Below are positions 37,138 to 46,056 of a stretch of DNA of 64,000 nucleotides, piece after piece. Below the pieces are notes generated by a model. The model was given only the letters and a program-made list of their open reading frames with translations, was not told the origin of the DNA and searched no databases. Numbering within the stretch: the stretch's first letter is position 1; each line of letters starts with the position of its first letter. The position numbers were made by a program, and so were the translations under genes. Origin of the DNA: Hyphomicrobiales bacterium (GTDB taxonomy: Bacteria > Pseudomonadota > Alphaproteobacteria > Rhizobiales > Rhizobiaceae); NCBI GenBank assembly GCA_900470195.1, contig UEIJ01000028.1:62001-126000 (forward strand). The letters run 5' to 3'.

Positions 37138-38220
37138 ATGGCTTCCATCGATATTCAGTCGGTCCGCAAGAGCTATGGCGAACATGCTGTTCTGCATGGT
37201 GTCGATCTTGAGATCAAAGATGGCGAATTCATCGTGCTGGTCGGCCCGTCCGGCTGCGGAAAATCCACTTTGCTGCGCATGATTGCAGGCCTTGAAGACA
37301 TCACGTCCGGGCAAGTGCAGATCAGCGGCAAGCGCGTCAATGAACTGGCACCCAAGGACCGCGACATTGCGATGGTGTTCCAGTCCTATGCGCTCTATCC
37401 GCATATGAGCGTTGCCGACAATATGAGCTACAGCATGCGGCTGCGCAAAACGCCGAAAGAGAAAATCGCGAGCGCCATCCAATCGACCGCCGCCAAACTC
37501 GGCCTTGAGCCTTTGCTGGAACGTCGCCCGAAAGCGCTTTCCGGCGGCCAGCGTCAGCGCGTTGCCATGGGCCGCGCCATTGTGCGCCAGCCCAAGGCTT
37601 TCCTTTTCGACGAGCCGCTCTCCAACCTCGACGCCCGCCTGCGCGAGCAGATGCGCGCTGAAATCAAGAAGCTGCACGGCGAGCTGAAAGCCACGTCGAT
37701 CTATGTCACCCACGACCAGATCGAAGCCATGACGCTTGCCGACCGTATCGTCGCCATGCATGGCGGAGTGGTGCAGCAGGTCGGCTCTCCGTTGGAGCTC
37801 TACGACCGTCCGGCCAATCTCTTCGTGGCTGGCTTCATCGGTTCACCTGCCATGAACTTTCTGGATGTGACCTATCTCGAACAGGATGGCGGTCCGCGTC
37901 TGAAACTCAAGGACGGCACGCTCATCGCCTTGCCGCAGCCCTTGAACCTCAAGAATGGCGCCAAAGCGACGCTCGGCATTCGTCCCGAACATGTCCATAT
38001 CGAGAAATCCGCGGGCTTATCGGCCGATGTCGATCTGGTGGAGCCGACCGGCTTCGGCATTATCCTGCATCTCAGCCTGCATGGATTGCCGTTCAAGATT
38101 TTCACGCTGGATCGCGATGCGCTTCACACGCAAGGCTCAATTCAGGTGAGTTTCCCCGCACAGCACCTCCACCTTTTTGATGGCGAAGGAAACCGGGTGG
38201 AGCCGCGAGCAGTTCAGTAA
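37138..38220 (+). CDS. Sugar ABC transporter ATP-binding protein, UgpC/MalK type (system B)
   Basis: A 360-residue CUT1 ATPase: Walker [11 protein letters not shown]-loop [10 protein letters not shown], signature [15 protein letters not shown], Walker [13 protein letters not shown], switch His in [14 protein letters not shown], and a C-terminal MalK-like regulatory domain with GIRPEHVH. It is a paralogue of the system A ATPase at 23760. Its last 7 bp overlap the convergent NUDIX gene; no terminator separates the two. Confidence 0.92.
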   Translation: MASIDIQSVRKSYGEHAVLHGVDLEIKDGEFIVLVGPSGCGKSTLLRMIAGLEDITSGQVQISGKRVNELAPKDRDIAMVFQSYALYPHMSVADNMSYSMRLRKTPKEKIASAIQSTAAKLGLEPLLERRPKALSGGQRQRVAMGRAIVRQPKAFLFDEPLSNLDARLREQMRAEIKKLHGELKATSIYVTHDQIEAMTLADRIVAMHGGVVQQVGSPLELYDRPANLFVAGFIGSPAMNFLDVTYLEQDGGPRLKLKDGTLIALPQPLNLKNGAKATLGIRPEHVHIEKSAGLSADVDLVEPTGFGIILHLSLHGLPFKIFTLDRDALHTQGSIQVSFPAQHLHLFDGEGNRVEPRAVQ

Positions 38221-38612
38221 TCCGAGGCAAAACGCGCTTGAATGCTCTGTGAAAGCAAAGCGACCGGGCGCTTCGTATCACCCGGCGGGTTCCATAGAAG
38301 CTCCTCGATTTCGCTGGAGGCGACAGGAACCTGACCGTCTTTCAAAGTGAGGTGAAACAGTTCCGCCTCAACCGTTGCATCGGCTTCATTGGCGGCAGGT
38401 GCTGCCATTTTTGCAGCATAGCGCAACTGGCTCTCATCAATGAGAATGCCAAGCTCTTCCTCGATCTCGCGAATGAGGGCTACTTCAGGCTGCTCGCCGG
38501 CATCGATCTTGCCGCCGGGCTGGAAGAAAATCTCGCTGCCGCGCTTGCGCACGAGAAGGAAACGGCCCGCTTCGTCGCGGACAATGGCTGCTGAAATTCG
38601 AATCGTCTTCAT
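38214..38612 (-). CDS. NUDIX hydrolase
   Basis: A 132-residue NUDIX-fold protein. The complete Nudix box, G-x5-E-x7-REUxEExGU, lies at about residues 34-56 ([11 protein letters not shown] followed by [12 protein letters not shown]). NUDIX enzymes cleave nucleoside diphosphates linked to another moiety; the small size is like MutT/8-oxo-dGTPase relatives, but specificity is unknown. Its ATG overlaps the rutR stop, so it is the second gene of the rutR operon, which hints at clean-up of nucleotide derivatives alongside pyrimidine catabolism. Confidence 0.87.
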   Translation of the reverse strand: MKTIRISAAIVRDEAGRFLLVRKRGSEIFFQPGGKIDAGEQPEVALIREIEEELGILIDESQLRYAAKMAAPAANEADATVEAELFHLTLKDGQVPVASSEIEELLWNPPGDTKRPVALLSQSIQARFASDY

Positions 38613-39307
38613 GAGGGCGGACTTTCATCTCGCGGGCGAATGCCGTCAAGAATGATTGCACTCACCGCTTTGGCCGTTTCGTCATAAAATCCGGCTTCTT
38701 CCGAACGGCGACCGAGAACGGCTGCGACCTGCACGGAAAAATCCGAATAATGCTGCGTTACCGCCCATATGGTGAAAATCAGATGGTACGGGTCGACCGG
38801 CGCCAGGCGCTTTTCCGCAATCCATCGGTGAATGACCGCGGCCTTTTCATCGACCAATTGCTTGAGGTGCCCTTTCAGAAAATTGGAAATCGCCGGGGCG
38901 CCATGCAATATCTCATTGGCAAAAAGGCGCGAAGCCTCCGGTTTCTTCGCCGACATTTCCAGTTTCACGGCAATGTAGCGGCGTAACTCCTCAAGTGGGT
39001 CGCCATCCGGATCGATGTGCTCGAAAGGTTCGAGCCAGGTAGCGAGCGTGTCTTCCAGCACGGTCACGTAAATGTTCTGCTTGCGCGGGAAATAATAAAG
39101 CAGGTTCGGCTTCGACATGCCCGCCTTCGCGGCGATCTGATCGACCGTCGAGCCTCTAAAGCCGTATGCGGAAAATACCTCCAGCGCGGCATCCAGAATG
39201 AGCCGCCGGTTGATGCCCTGAATCCGCGTCCCGCCCTCCGATCTGTCGGTCGGCATCTGCTCGTTTTCGAGAGGCTCGGCCCGGGAGTCTGATGGGACTG
39301 TGGTCAT
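38609..39307 (-). CDS. rutR: TetR-family pyrimidine catabolism regulator RutR
   Basis: The 232-residue protein has a variable N-terminal tail (about 1-30) and a TetR helix-turn-helix (about 33-78) with RRLILDAALEVFSAYGFRGSTVDQIAAKAG and MSKPNLLYYFPRKQNIY, typical of RutR. The C-terminal domain has LRRYIAVKLEMS and ASRLFANEILHGAP, matching RutR's ligand domain. RutR in E. coli binds uracil and thymine and releases DNA. It is divergent from the hyuC-hydA operon, with a near-perfect RutR box in the gap. Its stop overlaps the NUDIX start, forming a two-gene transcript. Confidence 0.87.
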   Translation of the reverse strand: MTTVPSDSRAEPLENEQMPTDRSEGGTRIQGINRRLILDAALEVFSAYGFRGSTVDQIAAKAGMSKPNLLYYFPRKQNIYVTVLEDTLATWLEPFEHIDPDGDPLEELRRYIAVKLEMSAKKPEASRLFANEILHGAPAISNFLKGHLKQLVDEKAAVIHRWIAEKRLAPVDPYHLIFTIWAVTQHYSDFSVQVAAVLGRRSEEAGFYDETAKAVSAIILDGIRPRDESPPS

Positions 39308-39379
39308 TTGACACCTTTCGGCAGTGTAGAATTCTCCAAAAGCGCTTGACCATATTCAAACGCTCTTCTAGCCTGCAAT

Positions 39380-39395
39380 TTGACCAACTAGTCAA
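39380..39395. promoter_or_regulatory. RutR operator in the rutR/hyuC divergent region
   Basis: TTGACCA-AC-TAGTCAA (39380-39395) differs from the E. coli RutR consensus TTGACCA-NN-TGGTCAA at one position. A second left half-site TTGACCA starts at 39346. The box is 73-88 bp from the rutR start and about 135 bp before hyuC, so it can control both directions. Confidence 0.75.
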
Positions 39396-39527
39396 GTTTT
39401 TGTCCGCAAGGCAAGAATATTGTGGCCAGAGAGCCAGGTCACGGGAACATATATTGGCGGGTGAATATGGGCCAGAAATATAATGGCCCGGATTTGAACG
39501 CCCATACAGAATGCGGAGGCAGAGCGC

Positions 39528-40775
39528 ATGGTGCTCACCAGCAATCTTAGAGTCAACGGCGATCGCCTTTGGGACAGCCTGATGGACATGGCCCGGATCG
39601 GTCCCGGTTTGCGCGGCGGCAACAACCGCCAGACGTTGACCGACGAGGACGGCGAAGGCCGCAAGCTGTTTCAGAGCTGGTGCGAAAAGGCTGGGCTGTC
39701 CATGGGCGTGGACACCATGGGCAATATGTTCTTCACCCGTCCAGGCGAGGATGCCGACGCTGACCCGGTCTATATGGGTAGCCATCTGGACACGCAGCCG
39801 ACCGGCGGCAAGTTTGACGGTGTGCTTGGCGTACTCGGCGGGCTCGAAGTCATGCGCACGCTCAACGACATGAACATCAAAACCAAGCGCCCCATCGTCG
39901 TGGTGAACTGGACCAATGAAGAAGGGACGCGCTTTGCGCCCGCCATGCTCTCATCCGGCGTTTTTGCCGGCGTGCACGAGCAGGACTGGGCCTATCAGCG
40001 CACTGACGCCAAAGGCAAGAAGTTTGGCGATGAGCTGGAGCGCATCGGCTGGAAAGGCGATGAGCCGGTCGGCAAACGCAAAATCCATGCGATGTTCGAG
40101 CTTCACATCGAGCAGGGTCCCATCCTTGAAGCTGAACATAAAGATATCGGTGTCGTCACCCACGGCCAGGGACTGTGGTGGCTGCAAGTGACCCTGACCG
40201 GCAAGGAAGCGCATACCGGTTCCACGCCGATGAAGATGCGCAAGAATGCAAGCCTCGGCCTTGGCCGCATGCTGCAGCTCGTCAACGAGATCGCCATGAC
40301 GCACCAGCCGGACGCAGTGGGTGGCGTCGGCCATATCGACGTGTCCCCCAATTCGCGCAATGTGCTCCCCGGCCAGATCGTTTTCACCGTCGATTTCCGC
40401 TCGCCCAATCAGGCTGTGCTGGACGACATGAAGTCGCGTTTTGAAAAGGAAGCGCCGAAGATCGCCGAGGAACTGGGCATCGGCATAGAGATCGAGGTGG
40501 CCGGCCATTTCGATCCCGTGACATTCGACAATGGCTGCGTGGAGGCTATCCGCAATGCGGCGGAACGGCTTGGCTACAGCCACCGCAATATCGTTTCCGG
40601 CGCGGGTCATGATGCGTGCTGGGTCAATCGCGTCGCGCCGACCGCCATGGTCATGTGCCCTTGCGTGGATGGCCTCAGCCACAATGAAGACGAGGATATT
40701 TCCAAGGAATGGGCGTCGGCGGGAACCGACGTGCTTCTGCATGCAGTATTGGAGACCGCTGAAATTGTGAGTTGA
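39528..40775 (+). CDS. hyuC: N-carbamoyl-beta-alanine/N-carbamoyl-amino-acid amidohydrolase (Zn-dependent)
   Basis: A 415-residue member of the M20 peptidase-like carbamoylase family (AmaB/HyuC, beta-ureidopropionase). Metal ligands are in MGSHLDTQPTGGKFDG (about 82-97: H, D), NEEGTRF (E-E), and a dimerisation-domain H-rich segment; FELHIEQGP (about 190-198) and the C-terminal GAGHDACWV and LSHNEDE are family hallmarks. It would hydrolyse N-carbamoyl-beta-alanine to beta-alanine, CO2 and ammonia, the last step of reductive uracil degradation. ATG 39528 follows GGAGGC. It heads an operon with hydA and a four-gene transporter. Confidence 0.9.
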   Translation: MVLTSNLRVNGDRLWDSLMDMARIGPGLRGGNNRQTLTDEDGEGRKLFQSWCEKAGLSMGVDTMGNMFFTRPGEDADADPVYMGSHLDTQPTGGKFDGVLGVLGGLEVMRTLNDMNIKTKRPIVVVNWTNEEGTRFAPAMLSSGVFAGVHEQDWAYQRTDAKGKKFGDELERIGWKGDEPVGKRKIHAMFELHIEQGPILEAEHKDIGVVTHGQGLWWLQVTLTGKEAHTGSTPMKMRKNASLGLGRMLQLVNEIAMTHQPDAVGGVGHIDVSPNSRNVLPGQIVFTVDFRSPNQAVLDDMKSRFEKEAPKIAEELGIGIEIEVAGHFDPVTFDNGCVEAIRNAAERLGYSHRNIVSGAGHDACWVNRVAPTAMVMCPCVDGLSHNEDEDISKEWASAGTDVLLHAVLETAEIVS

Positions 40776-40835
40776 TTTCGGGCCTCTCCGATACTGCTAC
40801 TGTTCGCAACAAAACCAAAAGGGGAACGACGAACA

Positions 40836-42290
40836 ATGGCAAAGGTCATCAAAGGCGGAACCGTCATCACGGCTGACCGCACCTTTAAAGCCGATGTTCT
40901 CATCGAAGGCGAAAAGATCGTTGCTGTCGGCGATGATCTCTCCGGCGATGAAGTGATCGATGCATCCGGCTGCTACATCATGCCCGGCGGCATCGACCCG
41001 CACACCCATTTGCAGATGCCCTTCATGGGCACCTATTCCTCCGACGATTTCGATACCGGCACTTCGGCCGCGCTTGCAGGCGGCACGACGATGGTGGTCG
41101 ATTTCGTCCTTCCCGGCTCGGAAGGCAATCTTCTGGAGGCGCTGCAGGAATGGTTCCAGAAAGCGGGCAAGGCGCGCACCGATTATTCGTTCCACATGGC
41201 AATCACCGGCTGGAACGAGCGCACCTTCAATGAAATGGCCGAGGTGGTGAAGCGCGGCATCAACACTTTCAAGCATTTCATGGCCTATAAGGGCGCGCTG
41301 ATGGTGAACGATGACGAGATGTTCGCCTCGTTCCAGCGTTGCGCAGAACTTGGCGCCATGCCGCTGGTCCACGCCGAAAACGGCGACATAGTCGCACAAT
41401 TGCAGGCGAAGCTGCTGGCCGAAGGCAATGACGGACCGGAAGCGCACGCCTATTCCCGCCCGCCGGAAGTGGAAGGCGAAGCCACCAACCGCGCCATCAT
41501 GATCGCCGATCAGGCAGGCGTGCCGCTTTATGTGGTGCATGTGTCCTGCGAGCAGAGCCACGAGGCGATCCGCCGCGCGCGCCAGAAAGGGATGCGGGTT
41601 TTCGGCGAGCCGCTGATCCAGCATCTGACGCTGGATGAAAGTGAATATCACAATCGGGACTGGGATTATGCGGCACGGCGCGTGATGTCGCCCCCCTTCC
41701 GCGACAAGGCCAATCAGGACAGCCTTTGGGCAGGCCTTGCGGCGGGAAGCCTGCAATGCGTTGCGACCGACCATTGCGCATTCACCACCGAACAGAAGCG
41801 CTACGGCATCGGCAATTTCACCAAGATTCCGAATGGAACGGGCGGTCTTGAAGAACGCATGCCGGTATTGTGGTCGCGCGGCGTGCGCACAGGGCGGCTC
41901 ACGCCAAACGAATTCGTGGCCGTGACCTCCACCAACATTGCAAAAATCCTCAACATCTATCCGCAGAAGGGCGCGGTGCTGCCGGGCGCCGATGCCGATC
42001 TGGTCATATGGGACCCGGAAGCGACCAGGAAGGTGTCGGCCAAAACCCAGAAATCCTCCATCGATTACAACGTATTCGAGGGTTTCGAACTCAAGGGCCT
42101 GCCCGTAATGACGCTCTCAAGAGGGCGCATTGCGTTCAAGGAGGGGCATGTCACGGCGGAGCCTGGCGACGGGCGCTTCATCGAGCGCGAGCCGAACGGC
42201 GCGGTCAACCGCGCGCTGTCGCAATGGAAGGAAATCGTCGCCCCCCGCAAGGTGGAGCGCAGCGCCGAACACATGCCGATAGGGGTCTGA
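40836..42290 (+). CDS. hydA: Dihydropyrimidinase
   Basis: A 484-residue amidohydrolase. Metal-binding HTHLQ (about 57-61) follows the GGIDPHTH motif; the carboxylated lysine is in HFMAYKGAL (about 145-153), with later ligands in VHAENGD (H), VVHVSCEQ (H) and ATDHCAF (D). It hydrolyses dihydrouracil or dihydrothymine to the N-carbamoyl-beta-amino acid. PreTA makes its substrate and HyuC uses its product. The gene follows hyuC by 60 bp with AAGGGGAACG as ribosome site. Confidence 0.94.
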   Translation: MAKVIKGGTVITADRTFKADVLIEGEKIVAVGDDLSGDEVIDASGCYIMPGGIDPHTHLQMPFMGTYSSDDFDTGTSAALAGGTTMVVDFVLPGSEGNLLEALQEWFQKAGKARTDYSFHMAITGWNERTFNEMAEVVKRGINTFKHFMAYKGALMVNDDEMFASFQRCAELGAMPLVHAENGDIVAQLQAKLLAEGNDGPEAHAYSRPPEVEGEATNRAIMIADQAGVPLYVVHVSCEQSHEAIRRARQKGMRVFGEPLIQHLTLDESEYHNRDWDYAARRVMSPPFRDKANQDSLWAGLAAGSLQCVATDHCAFTTEQKRYGIGNFTKIPNGTGGLEERMPVLWSRGVRTGRLTPNEFVAVTSTNIAKILNIYPQKGAVLPGADADLVIWDPEATRKVSAKTQKSSIDYNVFEGFELKGLPVMTLSRGRIAFKEGHVTAEPGDGRFIEREPNGAVNRALSQWKEIVAPRKVERSAEHMPIGV

Positions 42291-42294
42291 TACG

Positions 42295-43146
42295 ATGACC
42301 ATGGCTCAGCTTCGGGAAGTGCATATGATGAATGTCAACAGCATGGCCCCGGAGCGGGGCCCGAAAGCAGACGGGACCGTTATCGACATCAACGATCTTT
42401 CGCTGGTGTTCGAGACCAATGACGGTCCGGTTCATGCGCTTTCGAATATCAACCTCGCGGTGGAGCGCGGCGAGTTCGTTTCCTTCATCGGACCTTCGGG
42501 CTGCGGCAAGACCACGCTGATGCGCGTGGTGGCCGATCTCGAACAGCCGACATCCGGTTCCGTCACGGTCAATGGAAAGACGCCGGAACAGGCGCGTCTC
42601 GACCGCTCCTACGGCTATGTGTTTCAGGCGGCGGCACTGTTTCCATGGCGCACCATCGAGGACAATATAAGCCTGCCGCTCGAAATCATGGGCTTTTCGA
42701 GGGCGGAACGGCGCGAGCGGATCGAAAAGAACCTGGCGCTCGTCAATCTCTCGGGCTTCGGCAAGAAATATCCCTGGCAGCTTTCCGGCGGGATGCAGCA
42801 GCGTGCGTCCATTGCCCGCGCGCTCTCCTTTGACCCCGACATGCTGCTGATGGACGAACCTTTCGGCGCGCTGGACGAAATCGTGCGCGACCATCTCAAC
42901 GAACAGCTTCTGAAACTATGGGCCGCAACGCGCAAGACGGTGATCTTCGTCACACATTCAATCCCCGAGGCGGTCTTCCTCTCCACCAGGATTGTGGTCA
43001 TGAGCCCGCGCCCCGGCAGGATACACGAAATCATCGATTGCGATCTGGGGCCCAACCGTCCGCTGGAAATCCGGGAATCGGAAGCCTTTCTCAAGATCGC
43101 CCATCGCGTTCGCGAAGGCCTTCGGCTGGGGCATATCCATGACTGA
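42295..43146 (+). CDS. ABC transporter ATP-binding protein, NitT/TauT type (probable pyrimidine uptake)
   Basis: A 283-residue ATPase with Walker A GPSGCGKTT, Q-loop FQAAALFPWRTI, signature LSGGMQQRASIARAL, Walker B MLLMDEPFGALDE and switch His in FVTHSIPEAVFLS. The FPWRT Q-loop and GMQQR signature are typical of nitrate/taurine-type ATPases. In the hyuC-hydA operon it probably drives uptake of a pyrimidine or dihydropyrimidine. The start is uncertain: ATG 42295 is used, but 42301, 42325 and 42328 are also in frame. It overlaps the next gene by 8 bp. Confidence 0.88.
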   Translation: MTMAQLREVHMMNVNSMAPERGPKADGTVIDINDLSLVFETNDGPVHALSNINLAVERGEFVSFIGPSGCGKTTLMRVVADLEQPTSGSVTVNGKTPEQARLDRSYGYVFQAAALFPWRTIEDNISLPLEIMGFSRAERRERIEKNLALVNLSGFGKKYPWQLSGGMQQRASIARALSFDPDMLLMDEPFGALDEIVRDHLNEQLLKLWAATRKTVIFVTHSIPEAVFLSTRIVVMSPRPGRIHEIIDCDLGPNRPLEIRESEAFLKIAHRVREGLRLGHIHD

Positions 43147-44038
43147 GGCCTCCTTTCTGCGCGACAAACTGATCCCGGTGACGACGATCCTTATCGTCAT
43201 CATCGCACTCTGGTACGCGCTTGCGGTGTTTCTCAACGCGCCGTTCGAACGCGATCAGGCGACGCGCGCGGGAACGGAAATTTCCTTCTCGACACTCGCT
43301 GCCAACACGATGCATCAGGATCGTCCGGTCCTGCCCGCACCGCATCAGGTGGCAGAGGAAATCTGGAAAAGCGTGTTTGGCGTCAAGCCCAGTTCCAAGC
43401 GCAGCCTCGTCTATCATGGCTGGGTGACGCTCTCCTCCACTCTGCTCGGCTTCGTCATGGGGTCGGCACTCGGCGTCCTGCTGGCAGTCGGCATCGTCCA
43501 TTCGCGCACGCTCGACAAAAGCCTTATGCCGTGGATCATCACCTCGCAGACGATCCCCATACTCGCCATAGCGCCGATGGTCATCGTGGTCCTGAATGCC
43601 ATCGGCATAGCGGGCCTGCTGCCGAAAGCGATCATTTCGACCTATCTCTCCTTCTTCCCGGTGGCCGTCGGCATGGTGAAGGGATTGCGTTCGCCCGATG
43701 TGATGCATCTCGACCTCATGCGCACCTACAATGCCTCGCGCTCGCAGGTGTTCTGGAAACTGCGCTGGCCTGCGGCCATGCCGTTTCTGTTCACCTCCAT
43801 GCAGATCGCGGTCGCGATCAGCCTTGTCGGCGCGATTGTCGGAGAGTTGCCAACCGGCGCGGTTGCAGGCCTCGGAGCGAGGCTTCTGGCGGGCTCCTAC
43901 TATGGCCAGACCGTGCAGATATGGGCCGCGCTCGTCGCAGCCGCATTGATGGCGGCTGTTCTTGTGGCCTTGATCGGCATCGCCGCGCAGATTGTGAACC
44001 GGCGCATGGGCGCGAAACCGGAAAGGGCCGCAGCATGA
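43139..44038 (+). CDS. ABC transporter permease, NitT/TauT type
   Basis: A 299-residue permease with one N-terminal helix, a periplasmic segment (about 35-95) and five more helices. The coupling loop is near LMRTYNASRSQVFWKLRWPAAMPFL (about 196-220), of the family's YxASxxQVFxKLRxPAA type. It overlaps both neighbours (8 bp with the ATPase, 4 bp with the next permease), showing tight translational coupling. Pairs with the permease at 44035. Confidence 0.88.
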   Translation: MTEASFLRDKLIPVTTILIVIIALWYALAVFLNAPFERDQATRAGTEISFSTLAANTMHQDRPVLPAPHQVAEEIWKSVFGVKPSSKRSLVYHGWVTLSSTLLGFVMGSALGVLLAVGIVHSRTLDKSLMPWIITSQTIPILAIAPMVIVVLNAIGIAGLLPKAIISTYLSFFPVAVGMVKGLRSPDVMHLDLMRTYNASRSQVFWKLRWPAAMPFLFTSMQIAVAISLVGAIVGELPTGAVAGLGARLLAGSYYGQTVQIWAALVAAALMAAVLVALIGIAAQIVNRRMGAKPERAAA

Positions 44039-44895
44039 TGACAGGCATTCTTTCCGTCTTGGCGCTTATCGCCGCTTCGTGGTTGCTCGTCGGCTGGGTG
44101 GCAAGCCTGAAAAGCCGAAATCCAGCGGGGCAGAGGCTCCTGGACATAGCGGTACCGGCGCTGTTCGGCGTCGCGATGCTGCTGCTCTGGGAAGTAACGG
44201 TCAGGCTCTTTGCCATCCCTCAGGTTCTCCTGCCCGCGCCATCGGCCATATGGGCGCGCATCGCCGATTCAGTGCCGATCCTATGGGCAGATTTCAGGCA
44301 GACGTTTCTCAAGGCCGTCATCATCGGTTACGTGGCGGGCTGCGGGCTTGGCTTCGTGACGGCGATCATCGCCGACCGGGTTCCGTTTCTGCGCAAGGGC
44401 CTGCTGCCGCTTGGCAACCTGGCGGCAGCACTTCCCATCGTGGGCGTCGCGCCCATCATGGTGATGTGGTTCGGCTTCGACTGGCAGTCCAAGGCAGCCG
44501 TCGTCATCATCATGACGTTCTTCCCGATGCTCGTGAACACGGTCGCCGGTCTTGCCAGCACCGGATCGATGGAACGCGACCTGATGGAAACCTATGGCTC
44601 CGGCTATTGGCAGACGCTGGTGAAGCTGCGCCTGCCAGCCGCCATGCCCTTCATCTTCAACGCGCTCAAGATCAATTCCACCCTTGCGCTGATCGGCGCC
44701 ATCGTGGCCGAATTCTTCGGCACGCCCATCGTCGGCATGGGCTTCCGCATCTCGGCCGAGATCGGACGCATGAATGTGGATATGGTCTGGGCCGAAATCT
44801 TCGTCGCCGCGCTTGCCGGATCGCTCTCCTACGGGCTGATCGCGCTGATCGAGCGACGCATGACATTCTGGCACCCTTCATACAGGAGGACCTAA
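44035..44895 (+). CDS. ABC transporter permease, NitT/TauT type (second subunit)
   Basis: The frame is open from further upstream inside the preceding gene, but the start at ATGATG (44035), which overlaps the previous stop, gives a 286-residue permease with six helices beginning MMTGILSVLALIAASWLLVG. The coupling loop METYGSGYWQTLVKLRLPAAMPFI (about 183-206) mirrors its partner. The two permeases are homologous and probably form a heterodimer. Confidence 0.88.
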   Translation: MMTGILSVLALIAASWLLVGWVASLKSRNPAGQRLLDIAVPALFGVAMLLLWEVTVRLFAIPQVLLPAPSAIWARIADSVPILWADFRQTFLKAVIIGYVAGCGLGFVTAIIADRVPFLRKGLLPLGNLAAALPIVGVAPIMVMWFGFDWQSKAAVVIIMTFFPMLVNTVAGLASTGSMERDLMETYGSGYWQTLVKLRLPAAMPFIFNALKINSTLALIGAIVAEFFGTPIVGMGFRISAEIGRMNVDMVWAEIFVAALAGSLSYGLIALIERRMTFWHPSYRRT

Positions 44896-44943
44896 GCCCG
44901 AATATTTGGCATCTGCAAAAATAAGGCAGACCAAAGCGCATTC

Positions 44944-44979
44944 AGAAAAGTGGAAACCGGTTTTCGGAATACGCCTGAT
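44944..44979. repeat. RIME-like repeat, copy 2
   Basis: AGAAAAGTGGAAACCGGTTT followed by TCGGAATACGCCTGAT matches, on the opposite strand, the core of the copy at 2971-3034. It lies in the 108-bp gap between the permease and binding-protein genes, where a stem-loop in the mRNA could raise expression of the binding protein relative to the permeases. Confidence 0.5.
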
Positions 44980-45003
44980 AAAAAAAACCAGAGGAGAACG
45001 GAA

Positions 45004-46002
45004 ATGAAAAAGGCAATTTCTTTATGCCTTGGGACTGCGGGGCTGGCGCTTGCGCTTATGAGCAGTTCGGCAATGGCTGCCGACAAGCTGACCTTGCAGC
45101 TCAAATGGGTCACGCAGGGTCAATTCGCCGGTTACTATGTGGCGAAGGACAAGGGCTATTACGAGGAAGAGAACCTCGACGTCGATATCAAGCCGGGTGG
45201 ACCTGACGTGGCCCCGCCGCAAGTGATAGCCGGCGGCGGTGCAGATGTCGTGGTCGACTGGATGCCGTCGGCGCTTGCGACCCGCGAGAAAGGCGTGCCG
45301 CTGGTGAACATCGCCCAGCCGTTCAAGAAATCCGGCATGATGCTGACCTGCCGCAAGGACACCAACATCACCAAGCCGGAAGACTTCAAGGGCCGCACGC
45401 TCGGCGTATGGTTCGGTGGCAACGAATATCCTTTCCTGTCCTGGATGAACCACCTGAAAATTCCCACTGAGGGCGGCAAGGATGGCGTGACCGTGCTGAA
45501 GCAGGGCTTCAACGTCGATCCCCTGATCCAGAAGCAGGCCGACTGCATTTCCACCATGACCTATAATGAATACTGGCAGGTGATCGATGCGGGGATTCCG
45601 GCAGACCAGCTCGTCGTGTTCCCCTATGAGGAACAGGGCGTGGCGACGCTGGAAGACGGGCTTTACGTGCTGGAAAAGAGCCTTGACGACCCGGCGATGG
45701 TCGACAAGCTGGCGCGCTTCGTTCGCGCTTCGATGAAAGGCTGGCAATATGCTTCCGAGCATCCGGACGAAGCCGCCGAGATCATTCTGGAGAACGACTC
45801 CTCCGGCGCGCAGAAACAGGAAGTTCAGGAACGCATGATCAAGGAGATCGGCAAGCTCATCGATGGCTCTGACGGCACGCTCGATGTGGCCGCCGCCGAC
45901 CGCACTGTGGAAACGCTTCTCGGCGGCGGTTCCGATCCCGTGATCACCAAGAAGCCTGAGGGTGCGTGGACCGCGAAAATCACCGATGCCATGAAAAAAT
46001 AA
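45004..46002 (+). CDS. ABC transporter substrate-binding protein, NMT1/THI5-like
   Basis: From ATG 45004 (after GAGGAGAACG) it has 332 residues with a Sec signal peptide ending near SSSAMA (about residue 23). The mature part is NMT1/THI5-like: LQLKWVTQGQFAGYYVAKDKGYYEEENLDVDIKPGG (about 29-64) is very characteristic, and CRKDTNITKPEDFKGRTLGVW follows. THI5-like proteins bind thiamine pyrimidine precursors or related bases. With hyuC and hydA in the same operon, a uracil, thymine or dihydropyrimidine ligand is likely. An 18-codon upstream extension in frame lies on the repeat and is not coding. It ends at the terminator at 46024. Confidence 0.9.
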   Translation: MKKAISLCLGTAGLALALMSSSAMAADKLTLQLKWVTQGQFAGYYVAKDKGYYEEENLDVDIKPGGPDVAPPQVIAGGGADVVVDWMPSALATREKGVPLVNIAQPFKKSGMMLTCRKDTNITKPEDFKGRTLGVWFGGNEYPFLSWMNHLKIPTEGGKDGVTVLKQGFNVDPLIQKQADCISTMTYNEYWQVIDAGIPADQLVVFPYEEQGVATLEDGLYVLEKSLDDPAMVDKLARFVRASMKGWQYASEHPDEAAEIILENDSSGAQKQEVQERMIKEIGKLIDGSDGTLDVAAADRTVETLLGGGSDPVITKKPEGAWTAKITDAMKK

Positions 46003-46023
46003 TTGCGGAGTCTCTGTGAAAAG

Positions 46024-46053
46024 AAAAACCCGGAAGCCTGCTTCCGGGTTTTT
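46024..46053. terminator. Intrinsic terminator of the hyuC operon
   Basis: AAAAACCCGGAAG pairs perfectly with CTTCCGGGTTTTT around CCTG (13-bp stem). It ends the plus-strand operon and can act on the minus-strand RND operon as well. Confidence 0.92.
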
Positions 46054-46056
46054 CAT

